Below are positions 40,504 to 47,461 of a stretch of 47,461 bases of DNA, piece after piece. Numbering within the stretch: position 1 is the stretch's first letter; each line of letters opens with the position of its first letter. A program made the position numbers and the translations under genes. Source of the stretch: an uncultured Collinsella sp. (GTDB taxonomy: Bacteria > Actinomycetota > Coriobacteriia > Coriobacteriales > Coriobacteriaceae); contig CATVYG010000015.1 of assembly GCA_958348225.1 (NCBI GenBank), positions 1 through 47,461 on the forward strand. Reading direction: 5' to 3'. The notes below the pieces were generated by a model. It was not told where the DNA came from and ran no database searches. It saw only the letters and a list, made by a program, of their open reading frames with translations.

Positions 40504-43074
40504 TTATTTGCCTTTGGGCTTGCTGGCGTAGAACTTCTTCTTTTTAGGCTTGCCGGCGGGGGAGGGTTTGCCGTCGCCGCGCGGCCCTCGGTCTCCGGCC
40601 TGCGCGTGCGCGGGTACTGCCGCGCGAGGCTTGCGGGCCTCGGGGTTGCGCAGCTCCTCGACACGCTCGGCAATCTCCTCGGCGCTAAAGCCGACCTCGG
40701 CCATGGCGTCCTCAATGGGCAGGCGGCGCACGATATAGCAGTGGTGCACCTTCTGGTTGCGTGCGAAATCCTCGGGGATGGTCTGCGCCGTAATGTCCTC
40801 CAACACCACGCCCGCGCGCGCGAGCTTGCGTGTCTCGGGGCGGAAGCCGCGCAGGTTGCAGCTAAAGATGGCATGTCCGCCCTGTGCGAGCAGGCGCGAT
40901 ACGCCGGCCAAAAGCTCAACATGGTCGCGCTGGACATCCCAAGTGCGGCGGCCCATCTTGGACGAGTTCGAGAACGTGGGCGGGTCGACAAAGATCAAGT
41001 CCCAGCGGTTGCGCGTCTGGCGCTGGTCGCGAATCCAGGCGAGCACGTCGTCGCGCACAAAATGATGCTGCGGACCAACAAAGCCGTTCTGGCGCATATT
41101 GCGCTCGGCCCAGTCCAGGTAGGTGTTGGAAAGGTCGACCGTCACGGTCTCCTCGACACCGCCATCGGCCGCGTAGCAGGTGGCAGTGCCGGTGTAGGCA
41201 AACAGGTTGAGGAAGCGGCGCGCCTGCTTGGCGTGCTCGCGCACCAGGTTGCGCGTGACGCGATGATCCAGGAAGATGCCCACATCCAAATAGTCGTCAA
41301 AGTTGACGGCAAAGGTGAGTCCACCCTCTTCGATGAGCGGCAGGCGACGGCGCGCGATGTTGGCGCGCTCGCCCGAGCCGCCCTTGCCGGCGCCCTGCTT
41401 ACCGTACTGCGAGCCGCCACGTGAGCGCATGCGGGCCTTGGCGTGCACGTGCTCGGCCGGAACATCAAGGATGCGCGGCGAGATGGCCAAGATGTCGAGC
41501 ATGCGGGCCTGGGCCAGCGCGGGGTCGATGGTCTTGGGCGCGGCGTATTCGGCGATGACGAGCCAGCGGCCCGGCGTCTGCGGGCAGCCCTCGTACAGAT
41601 CGATGGCGGCGGAGTAATCGGGCAGGTCGGCATCGTAGACGCGGTAGCAGCTCACGCCCTCGCGCTTGGCCCACTTGCGGCGCAGACGGGCATTCTTGCG
41701 CAGGCGGTTGGCGAACTGCTCCGACTCGGGGATGAGCACGGGCAGCGGCTTGCCGTCGCCCAGGTCGAGCGTGGCGGCGGGCTCGGACATGGCGGGAGCG
41801 GTGCTGCCTTCATCATTGGCGTTGTCGACATCTGCAGTCTCGCCTTCAGCACCTGCACTGGTCGCAGCTTCAAATGCCGCGGCGGCGTGATCGAGCGAGG
41901 GCCAAACCTCAATAGTTGCCTCTTCATTGTTGGGCATGACGGCGATCGAGCACTCGGGCTCGGCGTGGAGCGCGCGGGCCAGCAATCCATCGCGGGTGAG
42001 CGCGGCGACCGGCGCCGCGGCAAGCTCGGGCGCGCGGCGCAGCTCGCCGACCAGCGTCATGGCGTCGTGCATGAGCGAAAGTGGTGTCTCGGTCGTATCC
42101 GCGACCACGGCGGCACCGGCGACGGCGCCCGCGTGGTCCAGTACGGTGGCGGACTTGGCGGCGCAGAAATCGACAAAACGCTTGTAGCCGGCGCACTTGA
42201 CCATGCGCTCGGCGGTCTTGCGGGCGGCGGGGTCGATGTCTACGGCCACAATGCGTGCTTGGCGCTCGCGTGCTGCCGCCTCGCGCTCGCGTGCCTCGGC
42301 AAGCAACTGCCCCCACAGAGCGGCGTCGTGCAACTGCCAGCCCTCAAAGCCCCAGCGCTCGCGGGCGGCGCCCGGTGCACGGTCAGTCAGGATATTCACG
42401 GCCTCCAGCAGCAGGCCGCCGCCGGCGCACGAGGCGTCGATCAGCGTGGGCAGGGCCTCGTTCTCGTAATCGTCGGCCGTCAGCTCGCGCTCGCACAGTG
42501 CGGTCCAGCCGACCTGTGCCAGCACCAGGGCGGCGTAGTCGGGGCGCAGCACGTGCGTGCCCTCGCCGGCGCGGGTCGCTGCGGGCGGCAGGCGTTTGAA
42601 CAGCGGGTCGCCCGAAAGGTCCAGGCTAATGCTCGCGCGACGCTGACGCAGCGAAAGCAGTAGGTGAACATCGGGGTCGGCGGCATCGACGTCGGCACGA
42701 CGTCCCGTGGTCTCGGCCAGACGGTCGCACAGCGCGTCTTTGGCGCGCAGGGCCGAGAAGCGCGTGTTGCGCAGCTGCTCGGTCACGCCGCGGGCGGTGA
42801 TGGCGATGGTGGCGCCGGGGCGGATGATGGTCTCCCAGGCGATGTCGTAAACGCTATCGTACAGTTCATCGGCATCCTGCGCCTCAAAGCGCCCGAGTAC
42901 CACGAACACACGGCTCGCCAGGCGCGACCACAGACAGGCGCGGTAGCCTTCTTCGAGCTCGCCCTCAAATGTAGCGCGGCCCTTCAGCCGGCGAACATGC
43001 GAAAGCCCGAGGCGTTTAAGCTCATCGGCGAGTGCGGACTCAAAGCCCTCGGGGCAGCTTGCGTAAAATTCCAT
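40504..43074 (-). CDS. rlmKL: RlmKL-like 23S rRNA methyltransferase with decayed RlmL half
   Basis: 856 residues; GAGG lies 6 nt before the ATG. The N-terminal part (1-~395) has the ferredoxin-like/THUMP and RlmL layout, but the SAM motif reads IDASCAGGGLLLEA (212-225) instead of the usual DPxCGSGTxLIEA. The catalytic NPPYGER expected near 323-331 is replaced by ADTTETP. The C-terminal half (about 455-810) is an intact RlmK: GIFLDHR (599-605), FLNLFAYTG and IFVDPPTFSNSSKM (695-707). A Lys/Pro-rich basic tail ends the protein. The E. coli enzyme makes m2G2445 (RlmL) and m7G2069 (RlmK); here probably only the RlmK-type reaction survives. The RlmL half may still bind RNA. Confidence 0.85.
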   Translation of the reverse strand: MEFYASCPEGFESALADELKRLGLSHVRRLKGRATFEGELEEGYRACLWSRLASRVFVVLGRFEAQDADELYDSVYDIAWETIIRPGATIAITARGVTEQLRNTRFSALRAKDALCDRLAETTGRRADVDAADPDVHLLLSLRQRRASISLDLSGDPLFKRLPPAATRAGEGTHVLRPDYAALVLAQVGWTALCERELTADDYENEALPTLIDASCAGGGLLLEAVNILTDRAPGAARERWGFEGWQLHDAALWGQLLAEAREREAAARERQARIVAVDIDPAARKTAERMVKCAGYKRFVDFCAAKSATVLDHAGAVAGAAVVADTTETPLSLMHDAMTLVGELRRAPELAAAPVAALTRDGLLARALHAEPECSIAVMPNNEEATIEVWPSLDHAAAAFEAATSAGAEGETADVDNANDEGSTAPAMSEPAATLDLGDGKPLPVLIPESEQFANRLRKNARLRRKWAKREGVSCYRVYDADLPDYSAAIDLYEGCPQTPGRWLVIAEYAAPKTIDPALAQARMLDILAISPRILDVPAEHVHAKARMRSRGGSQYGKQGAGKGGSGERANIARRRLPLIEEGGLTFAVNFDDYLDVGIFLDHRVTRNLVREHAKQARRFLNLFAYTGTATCYAADGGVEETVTVDLSNTYLDWAERNMRQNGFVGPQHHFVRDDVLAWIRDQRQTRNRWDLIFVDPPTFSNSSKMGRRTWDVQRDHVELLAGVSRLLAQGGHAIFSCNLRGFRPETRKLARAGVVLEDITAQTIPEDFARNQKVHHCYIVRRLPIEDAMAEVGFSAEEIAERVEELRNPEARKPRAAVPAHAQAGDRGPRGDGKPSPAGKPKKKKFYASKPKGK

Positions 43075-43149
43075 GGGTGACCTCTCTGGTTGCGTCGCTC
43101 CATTATATGATGGATACTTCGTTTACTCTCGCCCCCGAAAGGAACCCAT

Positions 43150-43977
43150 ATGATTGATGCGTGCCCCGATTCCGCCGTGCTCTTTTTTGACGTGGACGGC
43201 ACGCTGACGTCGTTCGATCCCGACAACATGACCGACAAGGACTTTTCGGCGGTTCGCCCCTCGCAGGCGGTCGTCGAGGCGTTTCATCGCCTGCGCAATG
43301 CGGGTCACCAGGCATTTATCTGCACGGGTCGTCCCTTGTGGCTGATCGCCGATGGCCTGCGCGCGCTCGACCCCGCGGGCGTCGTTGCCATGGCGGGAGC
43401 GACGCTCGAGGTCGAGGGCCGCGTGGTGCATGAGGACTGCTTTGACGAGCACGTTATCGAGGAGCTTGCACGCCGTATGGCCGCGGCAGGGATTGAGGCC
43501 TTTTTCGAGACCAACGTGGCTACTTTTGCCTTGGAACCTGCGGGTGTTGAGCAGTCGTCTCTGATCGGCACTTCTGTGGTGCACAGCGCCGAGGAGATGC
43601 GCGTCGACGGCAGTCTGCGCGTGGGCAAGGTATGCCTCAATGTGCCCAGTTTGGCTCGCGTAGCCAATGATGACGGCTTTATCGATCGCGAGTTTGAGCT
43701 GTGCAACACCGGTGGCCAGAATCGCGAGCTGAGCCCCAAGGGCATCGACAAGGGCGTGGGCGTGGCGCGAGCGCTGACGTATCTGGGCCGCGAGGGAAAT
43801 GCGCGCACCTTTGGCTTTGGCGATTCGGGCAACGACCTGGGCATGCTCGCCGCCGTCGAGACGGCCGTGGCCATGGGTAATGCCATGCCCGAGGTCAAGG
43901 CGGTCGCCGACTACGTGACCGACGATGTCGCACACGACGGTACCGTCACAGCGATGCAGCATTTCGGCCTCATCTAA
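43150..43977 (+). CDS. HAD-superfamily hydrolase, Cof type (subfamily IIB)
   Basis: 275 residues; AAAGGAA precedes the ATG. Motif I is FFDVDGTL with nucleophile Asp14 and Asp16. Motif II is the Thr in FICTGRPLW, the Lys of motif III lies in SPKGIDKG, and motif IV is GFGDSGNDLGML. The large alpha/beta cap between motifs II and III marks the Cof group of sugar-phosphate and flavin/PLP phosphatases. The closing AVAMGNAMPEVKAVADYVTDD is also typical. Substrate cannot be assigned. It is divergent from the methyltransferase gene with a 75-bp gap. Confidence 0.92.
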   Translation: MIDACPDSAVLFFDVDGTLTSFDPDNMTDKDFSAVRPSQAVVEAFHRLRNAGHQAFICTGRPLWLIADGLRALDPAGVVAMAGATLEVEGRVVHEDCFDEHVIEELARRMAAAGIEAFFETNVATFALEPAGVEQSSLIGTSVVHSAEEMRVDGSLRVGKVCLNVPSLARVANDDGFIDREFELCNTGGQNRELSPKGIDKGVGVARALTYLGREGNARTFGFGDSGNDLGMLAAVETAVAMGNAMPEVKAVADYVTDDVAHDGTVTAMQHFGLI

Positions 43978-44170
43978 TGAATCCCGCGTTCTGACGTTTG
44001 CTCAAACTGCGACTCTTTGCTTTTGCATGCTCAATCGATTTATCAATCCAAACACTGAGGTGTTTATACCGTTCGCCGAGAAGATAAAAAACCGCAGCTC
44101 ACGCCTTGATAAACGTAGGTAAAGTGTTTAGCAGTTTAACGCCCGTGTGCAAGCGAAAGGAATCAGGCAG

Positions 44171-44875
44171 ATGGCAATCAAGGTGTTCGCTGACGGTGCA
44201 AACCTCGAGGGCATGCTCGACATGTACGAGAACGGCAACGTTCAGGGTTTCACGACCAACCCGTCCCTTATGAAGAAGGGCGGCGTGACGGATTACCGCG
44301 CGTTTGCCAAGGAGGTCCTGGCCCACATCACCGATGTGTCCGTCTCGTTTGAGGTCTTTGCCGACGACGTCGAGACCATGGAGGTCGAGGCCCGCGAGAT
44401 CGCTACCTGGGCCGAGAACGTCTACGTCAAGATTCCGTGCGTGACCACCAAGGGCGAGTCCACCGCCGAGCTGGTCCGCAAGCTTTCGGCCGACGGCATC
44501 AAGGTCAACGTCACTACTATCTTTACGCCTACACAGGTCGATGAGATGGTCGAGGCCGTTGACACCGAGACGCCGTCCATCATTTCGCTCTTTGCCGGTC
44601 GCATCGCCGATACCGGTGTCGATCCCATTCCGTTTATGACGGAGTCGGTTAAGAAGGCCGCCGCCAAGCCCAACTGTGAGGTCCTGTGGGCGTCCACGCG
44701 CGAGCTCATCAACATTTACCAGGCCGAGGCCTGCGGTTGCCAGATCATTACGGTGCCCAACAGCATCCTGGCCAAGCGCAAGAACATCGGCCGCGACCCG
44801 TACGAGGTCTCGCTCGACACCGTCCGCGGCTTTGCCAAGGATATCGCCTCGCTCGGCTTTCATATTCTGCCGTAA
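44171..44875 (+). CDS. fsa: Transaldolase-family protein, fructose-6-phosphate aldolase-like
   Basis: 234 residues, the short transaldolase class. The Schiff-base lysine is Lys87 in YVKIPCV. GFTTNPSLMKKGG near 26-38, VTTIFTPTQVDEM, SLFAGRIADTGVDP and ASTRELINIYQAEACGCQIITVPNSIL are the family's conserved segments. Members cleave fructose-6-phosphate to dihydroxyacetone and glyceraldehyde-3-phosphate, or act as true transaldolases; the sequence alone does not separate these. The ATG has AAAGGAA at 9 nt. A 193-bp upstream gap contains AAACAC/GTGTTT (44050-44065) but no clear promoter. The gene ends directly at a 43-bp inverted repeat. Confidence 0.9.
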   Translation: MAIKVFADGANLEGMLDMYENGNVQGFTTNPSLMKKGGVTDYRAFAKEVLAHITDVSVSFEVFADDVETMEVEAREIATWAENVYVKIPCVTTKGESTAELVRKLSADGIKVNVTTIFTPTQVDEMVEAVDTETPSIISLFAGRIADTGVDPIPFMTESVKKAAAKPNCEVLWASTRELINIYQAEACGCQIITVPNSILAKRKNIGRDPYEVSLDTVRGFAKDIASLGFHILP

Positions 44876-45092
44876 GCAAGGGTACCCCCTGTAGCGACGT
44901 GCAAAATCGCGAGTATTCAGCAAGGTAAAGGTCTTTATCAGTTAACCGAAGCAAAAAACAGCCCCCGTTTTGGCTCTGACGACGCTAAAACGGGGGCTGT
45001 TTTTTTGCTTTTTCGTCTCTGAGGGGCATCCGGAACGGTGGAATTTGCAGAATACTCGCGATTTTGCACATCGCTACAGGGGGTACCTTTGC
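44876..45092. repeat. 43-bp inverted repeat enclosing a terminator
   Basis: The arms 44876-44918 and 45050-45092 match at 41 of 43 positions. The left arm begins at the base after the fsa stop codon and the right arm ends 9 bp before the tex stop codon, so the repeat fills the whole gap between the convergent genes. The arm starts GCAAGGGTACCCCCTGTAGC and ends ATCGCGAGTATTC. Confidence 0.9.
44951..45008. terminator. Bidirectional terminator between fsa and tex
   Basis: GCAAAAAACAGCCCCCGTTTT (44951-44971) pairs with AAAACGGGGGCTGTTTTTTTGC, with a 15-nt loop and long A/T runs for both directions. It sits at the centre of the 43-bp inverted repeat. Confidence 0.9.
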
Positions 45093-45101
45093 TTTGGCGG
45101 T

Positions 45102-47249
45102 TTACTTGCCCTGTACCATGGTGAGTGAGATCTTCTTGCGATCGCGATCGACCTTTTCGACCCACACCTTGACCGTGTCACCGACGCGCACGACGTCGCT
45201 GGGGTGCTTGACAAAGCGGTTGGCCAGCTTAGAGATATGTACGAGGCCGTCCTGGTGCACTCCCACGTCGACGAAGGCGCCAAAGTCCACAACGTTGCGC
45301 ACCGTGCCCTTGAGTTCCATGCCGGGCTCTAGGTCGTCGATGGAAAGCGCCGAGCGGCTAAAGACCACCTTGGGCGCGTCATCGCGCGGGTCGCGACCGG
45401 GCTTCTTGAGCTCGTTAACGATGTCGATGAGCGTGAGGGTACCGCAGTCTAGGTCGCTGGCCAGTGCCGAGATGCTGCCCAGACGGCGCTCGATGTCGGG
45501 CACGCCGCCGCGGCTGAGCTCGCTGGCCCCAACGCCGGCGCGCTTCAGGACGGATGTGGCCACCTCATAGCTCTCGGGGTGGACGCTTGTCGCGTCGAGT
45601 GGGTTCTTGCCGCCGCTGATGCGCAAAAAGCCCGCGGCGTTGAGATATGCCTTGGGTCCCAGCTTGGGGACCTTCTTAAGCTGACGGCGATCGGTAAAGG
45701 CGCCGTTTTCCTCGCGGTAGGCCACGATGTTTTTGGCCACGCTCGGCGTGATGCCCGATACGTATCCCAGCAGGCTCGCGCTCGCGGTGTTGACGTCGAC
45801 GCCCACGCGGTTGACGACGTCCTCCACCACGTGGCCCAGGGTGCGCGAGAGCTCGGCCTGGTCAAGGTCGTGCTGGTACTGGCCTACGCCGATAGACTGG
45901 GGCGGAATCTTGACGAGCTCTGCCAGCGGGTCCTGCAGGCGGCGGCCCAGGCTCATGGCGCCACGCACGGTGACGTCCAGGTCGGGATACTCCTGGCTGG
46001 CGAGCTCGGAGGCGGAGTACACCGATGCGCCGGCCTCGTTGACGATGGTGTATCGCAGCTCAGGCGCCTGCTCGGCAATGAACTCCGAGACGACTTCCTC
46101 GGTCTCGCGGCTGGCGGTGCCGTTGCCGATGACGATGATGTTGACACCGTCCTTCTTGACGAGGCGGGCGAGCTCGCGCTTGGTGCCAGCGACGTCGTGG
46201 CGCGGCTTGGTGGGGTAGACCACGCCGTGGTCGAGCAGCTTGCCGGTCTCGTCCATGACGGCGACCTTGCAGCCGGTGCGGTATCCCGGATCAAGCGCGA
46301 GCACGCGGGCGCCGCGCACGGGGCGTGCCGAGAGCAGGCCCTCGAGGTTCTTGGCAAAGACATTAATGGCCTCGGTCTGCGCGCGGACGGTGAGCTTGGC
46401 GCGGGCCTCGCGCTCCAGCGAGGGGGCCATGAGGCGCTTGTAACCGTCGGCGATGGCGGCATCGAAGACGGGCGCGAAGACGCCCTGGCGTCGGGGCCAA
46501 CGGCTGCCGAGGCGTGCCGTGGCGGCGGCGCCGTCGACGTTCACGCGCACGCGGAGTTTGCCCTCGCGCTCACCGCGGTCGATAGCCAGCACGCGGTGGT
46601 TGGGTATACGGCGCAGCGGCTCGTCATAGCTGTAGTACGGCTCGTAGGGGGTCTTCTCGGCGGGGTCGGTGGCCTCGACGATGATGTCGGCGGTGTTTTG
46701 CGTAAAGGCGCGCAGGTCGGCGACGTTCTCGGGGTCTTCGGCCACCGTCTCGGCCACGATGTCCGCCGCGCCGGCGAGCGCCTTCTCGGGCGTGTCGAAG
46801 CCGGCTTCCTCGTTGACGTAGGCCGCGGCGGTGTCGAGCGCGCTGCCCTTGGCGGATGCCTGCATGATGATCATGTTGGCAAGCGGCTCCAGGCCTGCCT
46901 CGCGGGCCTTCTGTGCGCGGGTCATGCGCTTTTTGCGGTAGGGCTTGTAGAGGTCCTCGACACGCTGGAGCTGCGTGGCCTCGCGAATTTGCTGTTCGAG
47001 CTCGGGCGTAAGTTTGCCCTGGGCGTCGATGAGCAGAATGACGTCCTCTTTGCGCTGTTCAAGATTGCGCAGGTAAGACAGGCGCTCGTCGAGTGTGCGC
47101 AGGGCGACGTCGTCCATTCCGCCCGTGGCTTCCTTGCGGTAGCGCGAGATAAAGGGGATGGTGTTGCCCTCGTCGATGAGCTTGACGGCTGCCTCGATGT
47201 TGGCGGCCTTAAGGTTGAGCTCGTGGGCGAGCTGGGCGATAAGATCCAT
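45102..47249 (-). CDS. tex: Tex-family S1 RNA-binding protein
   Basis: 715 residues. The start is the ATG giving MDLIAQLAHEL, with AAGGAG 5-6 nt upstream; the frame is open 29 codons further but that part is not conserved-looking. Domain order: Tex N-terminal helical region with NTIPFISRYRKEATGG and VEDLYKPYRKKRMTRAQKA; a YqgF/RuvX-like RNase H fold from ~320 (ARVLALDPGYRTGCKVAVMD, VIGNGTASRETE); helix-hairpin-helix segments (NTASASLLGYVSGITPSVAKNIVAYRE); and a C-terminal S1 domain (GMELKGTVRNVVDFGAFVDVGVHQDGLVHIS). Tex acts in transcription and stable nucleic-acid binding in the cytoplasm. It ends next to the large inverted repeat. Confidence 0.96.
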   Translation of the reverse strand: MDLIAQLAHELNLKAANIEAAVKLIDEGNTIPFISRYRKEATGGMDDVALRTLDERLSYLRNLEQRKEDVILLIDAQGKLTPELEQQIREATQLQRVEDLYKPYRKKRMTRAQKAREAGLEPLANMIIMQASAKGSALDTAAAYVNEEAGFDTPEKALAGAADIVAETVAEDPENVADLRAFTQNTADIIVEATDPAEKTPYEPYYSYDEPLRRIPNHRVLAIDRGEREGKLRVRVNVDGAAATARLGSRWPRRQGVFAPVFDAAIADGYKRLMAPSLEREARAKLTVRAQTEAINVFAKNLEGLLSARPVRGARVLALDPGYRTGCKVAVMDETGKLLDHGVVYPTKPRHDVAGTKRELARLVKKDGVNIIVIGNGTASRETEEVVSEFIAEQAPELRYTIVNEAGASVYSASELASQEYPDLDVTVRGAMSLGRRLQDPLAELVKIPPQSIGVGQYQHDLDQAELSRTLGHVVEDVVNRVGVDVNTASASLLGYVSGITPSVAKNIVAYREENGAFTDRRQLKKVPKLGPKAYLNAAGFLRISGGKNPLDATSVHPESYEVATSVLKRAGVGASELSRGGVPDIERRLGSISALASDLDCGTLTLIDIVNELKKPGRDPRDDAPKVVFSRSALSIDDLEPGMELKGTVRNVVDFGAFVDVGVHQDGLVHISKLANRFVKHPSDVVRVGDTVKVWVEKVDRDRKKISLTMVQGK

Positions 47250-47461
47250 GGGACTCCTTGCGTTTAAGGTGCGTTTGCAGCACAGGGCTACCAAGGATAC
47301 CACCCGTCTCAAAAGACTGTTTTGGGGCCGCGCCACGAAAGCGGCCTATCTACTACGTTTAACCCGTATGGGTCGACCATCCCCCGGTTTTCCGAAAATA
47401 CGCAACCTGTCTACCTGCACTGATAATTGTTCTCGGGGGAAGCGGGCACTGCGGGGCGCGG
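47250..47461. other. Right edge, upstream of tex
   Basis: 212 bp holding the tex leader and presumably its promoter. I see no gene and no clear repeat; any further gene starts outside the window. Confidence 0.5.

Noticed and set aside
45579..47267. Long plus-strand open frame opposite tex
   Set aside because: Antisense shadow; tex has complete domains and a good ribosome site.

Overview
The window looks like the chromosome of a high-GC Gram-positive gut actinobacterium of the Coriobacteriia, most likely Collinsella or a close relative. This rests on remembered gene content and codon style: KUP plus KdpDE-like regulators, an LTA-synthase-type enzyme, an LAxTG wall-anchored protein, LarE, and short SRP RNA next to tadA. 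It was not confirmed by a search. Genes are tightly packed on both strands. I see no phage, insertion sequence, CRISPR array or plasmid gene. The intergenic gaps are unusually rich in inverted repeats.

Layout. 0-9.7 kb: a winged-helix gene remnant at the left edge, larE, a HAD phosphatase/mutase, a LacI regulator, glmS, a GntR regulator divergent from a YeiH-type exporter, an enhancer-binding-protein-like regulator with a decayed AAA+ domain, and an unknown single-TM protein. 9.8-15.4 kb: a nitroreductase, a small unknown protein preceded by a possible 13-codon leader ORF, and a marR-ABC-ABC operon encoding a heterodimeric exporter. 15.5-20.2 kb: serine acetyltransferase, DedA, branched-chain aminotransferase, lemA divergent from a TetR gene, and tRNA-Ser(UGA). 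20.2-26.3 kb: a fused tadA-glycerate kinase gene, the SRP RNA, and a second heterodimeric ABC exporter pair. 26.4-34.5 kb: a flavodoxin-like protein, a 1362-residue wall-anchored protein, and a convergent LTA-synthase-family gene. 34.6-40.4 kb: a nitroreductase, a KUP potassium transporter, a small membrane protein, and a sensor kinase/response regulator pair of KdpDE type. 40.5-47.3 kb: an RlmKL-like methyltransferase, a Cof-type HAD, a fructose-6-phosphate-aldolase-like transaldolase and Tex.

Most interesting region. The surface-protein gene (27678-31766) is bracketed by two kinds of unusual DNA. Upstream lies an array with an exact 62-bp period (27231-27554), made of alternating inverted 15-mers of the form GGGAYGnnnTTTCCC. 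One further pair of these 15-mers, with the same 18-nt spacer, lies downstream of the gene. Outside these, on each flank, is a ~130-nt hairpin element (27042-27170 and 31997-32127). The two elements are in opposite orientation. They share conserved internal segments, but their ~30-bp arms differ in sequence while each still pairs with itself, which is the signature of a structure kept under selection.

Other points worth checking: the TadA-glycerate kinase fusion; an RlmL half that has lost its NPPY motif; an EBP-like regulator without the sigma-54 contact motif; a 43-bp inverted repeat filling the fsa-tex gap; and several families of interspersed palindromes, three of which share a GGGACAG core.
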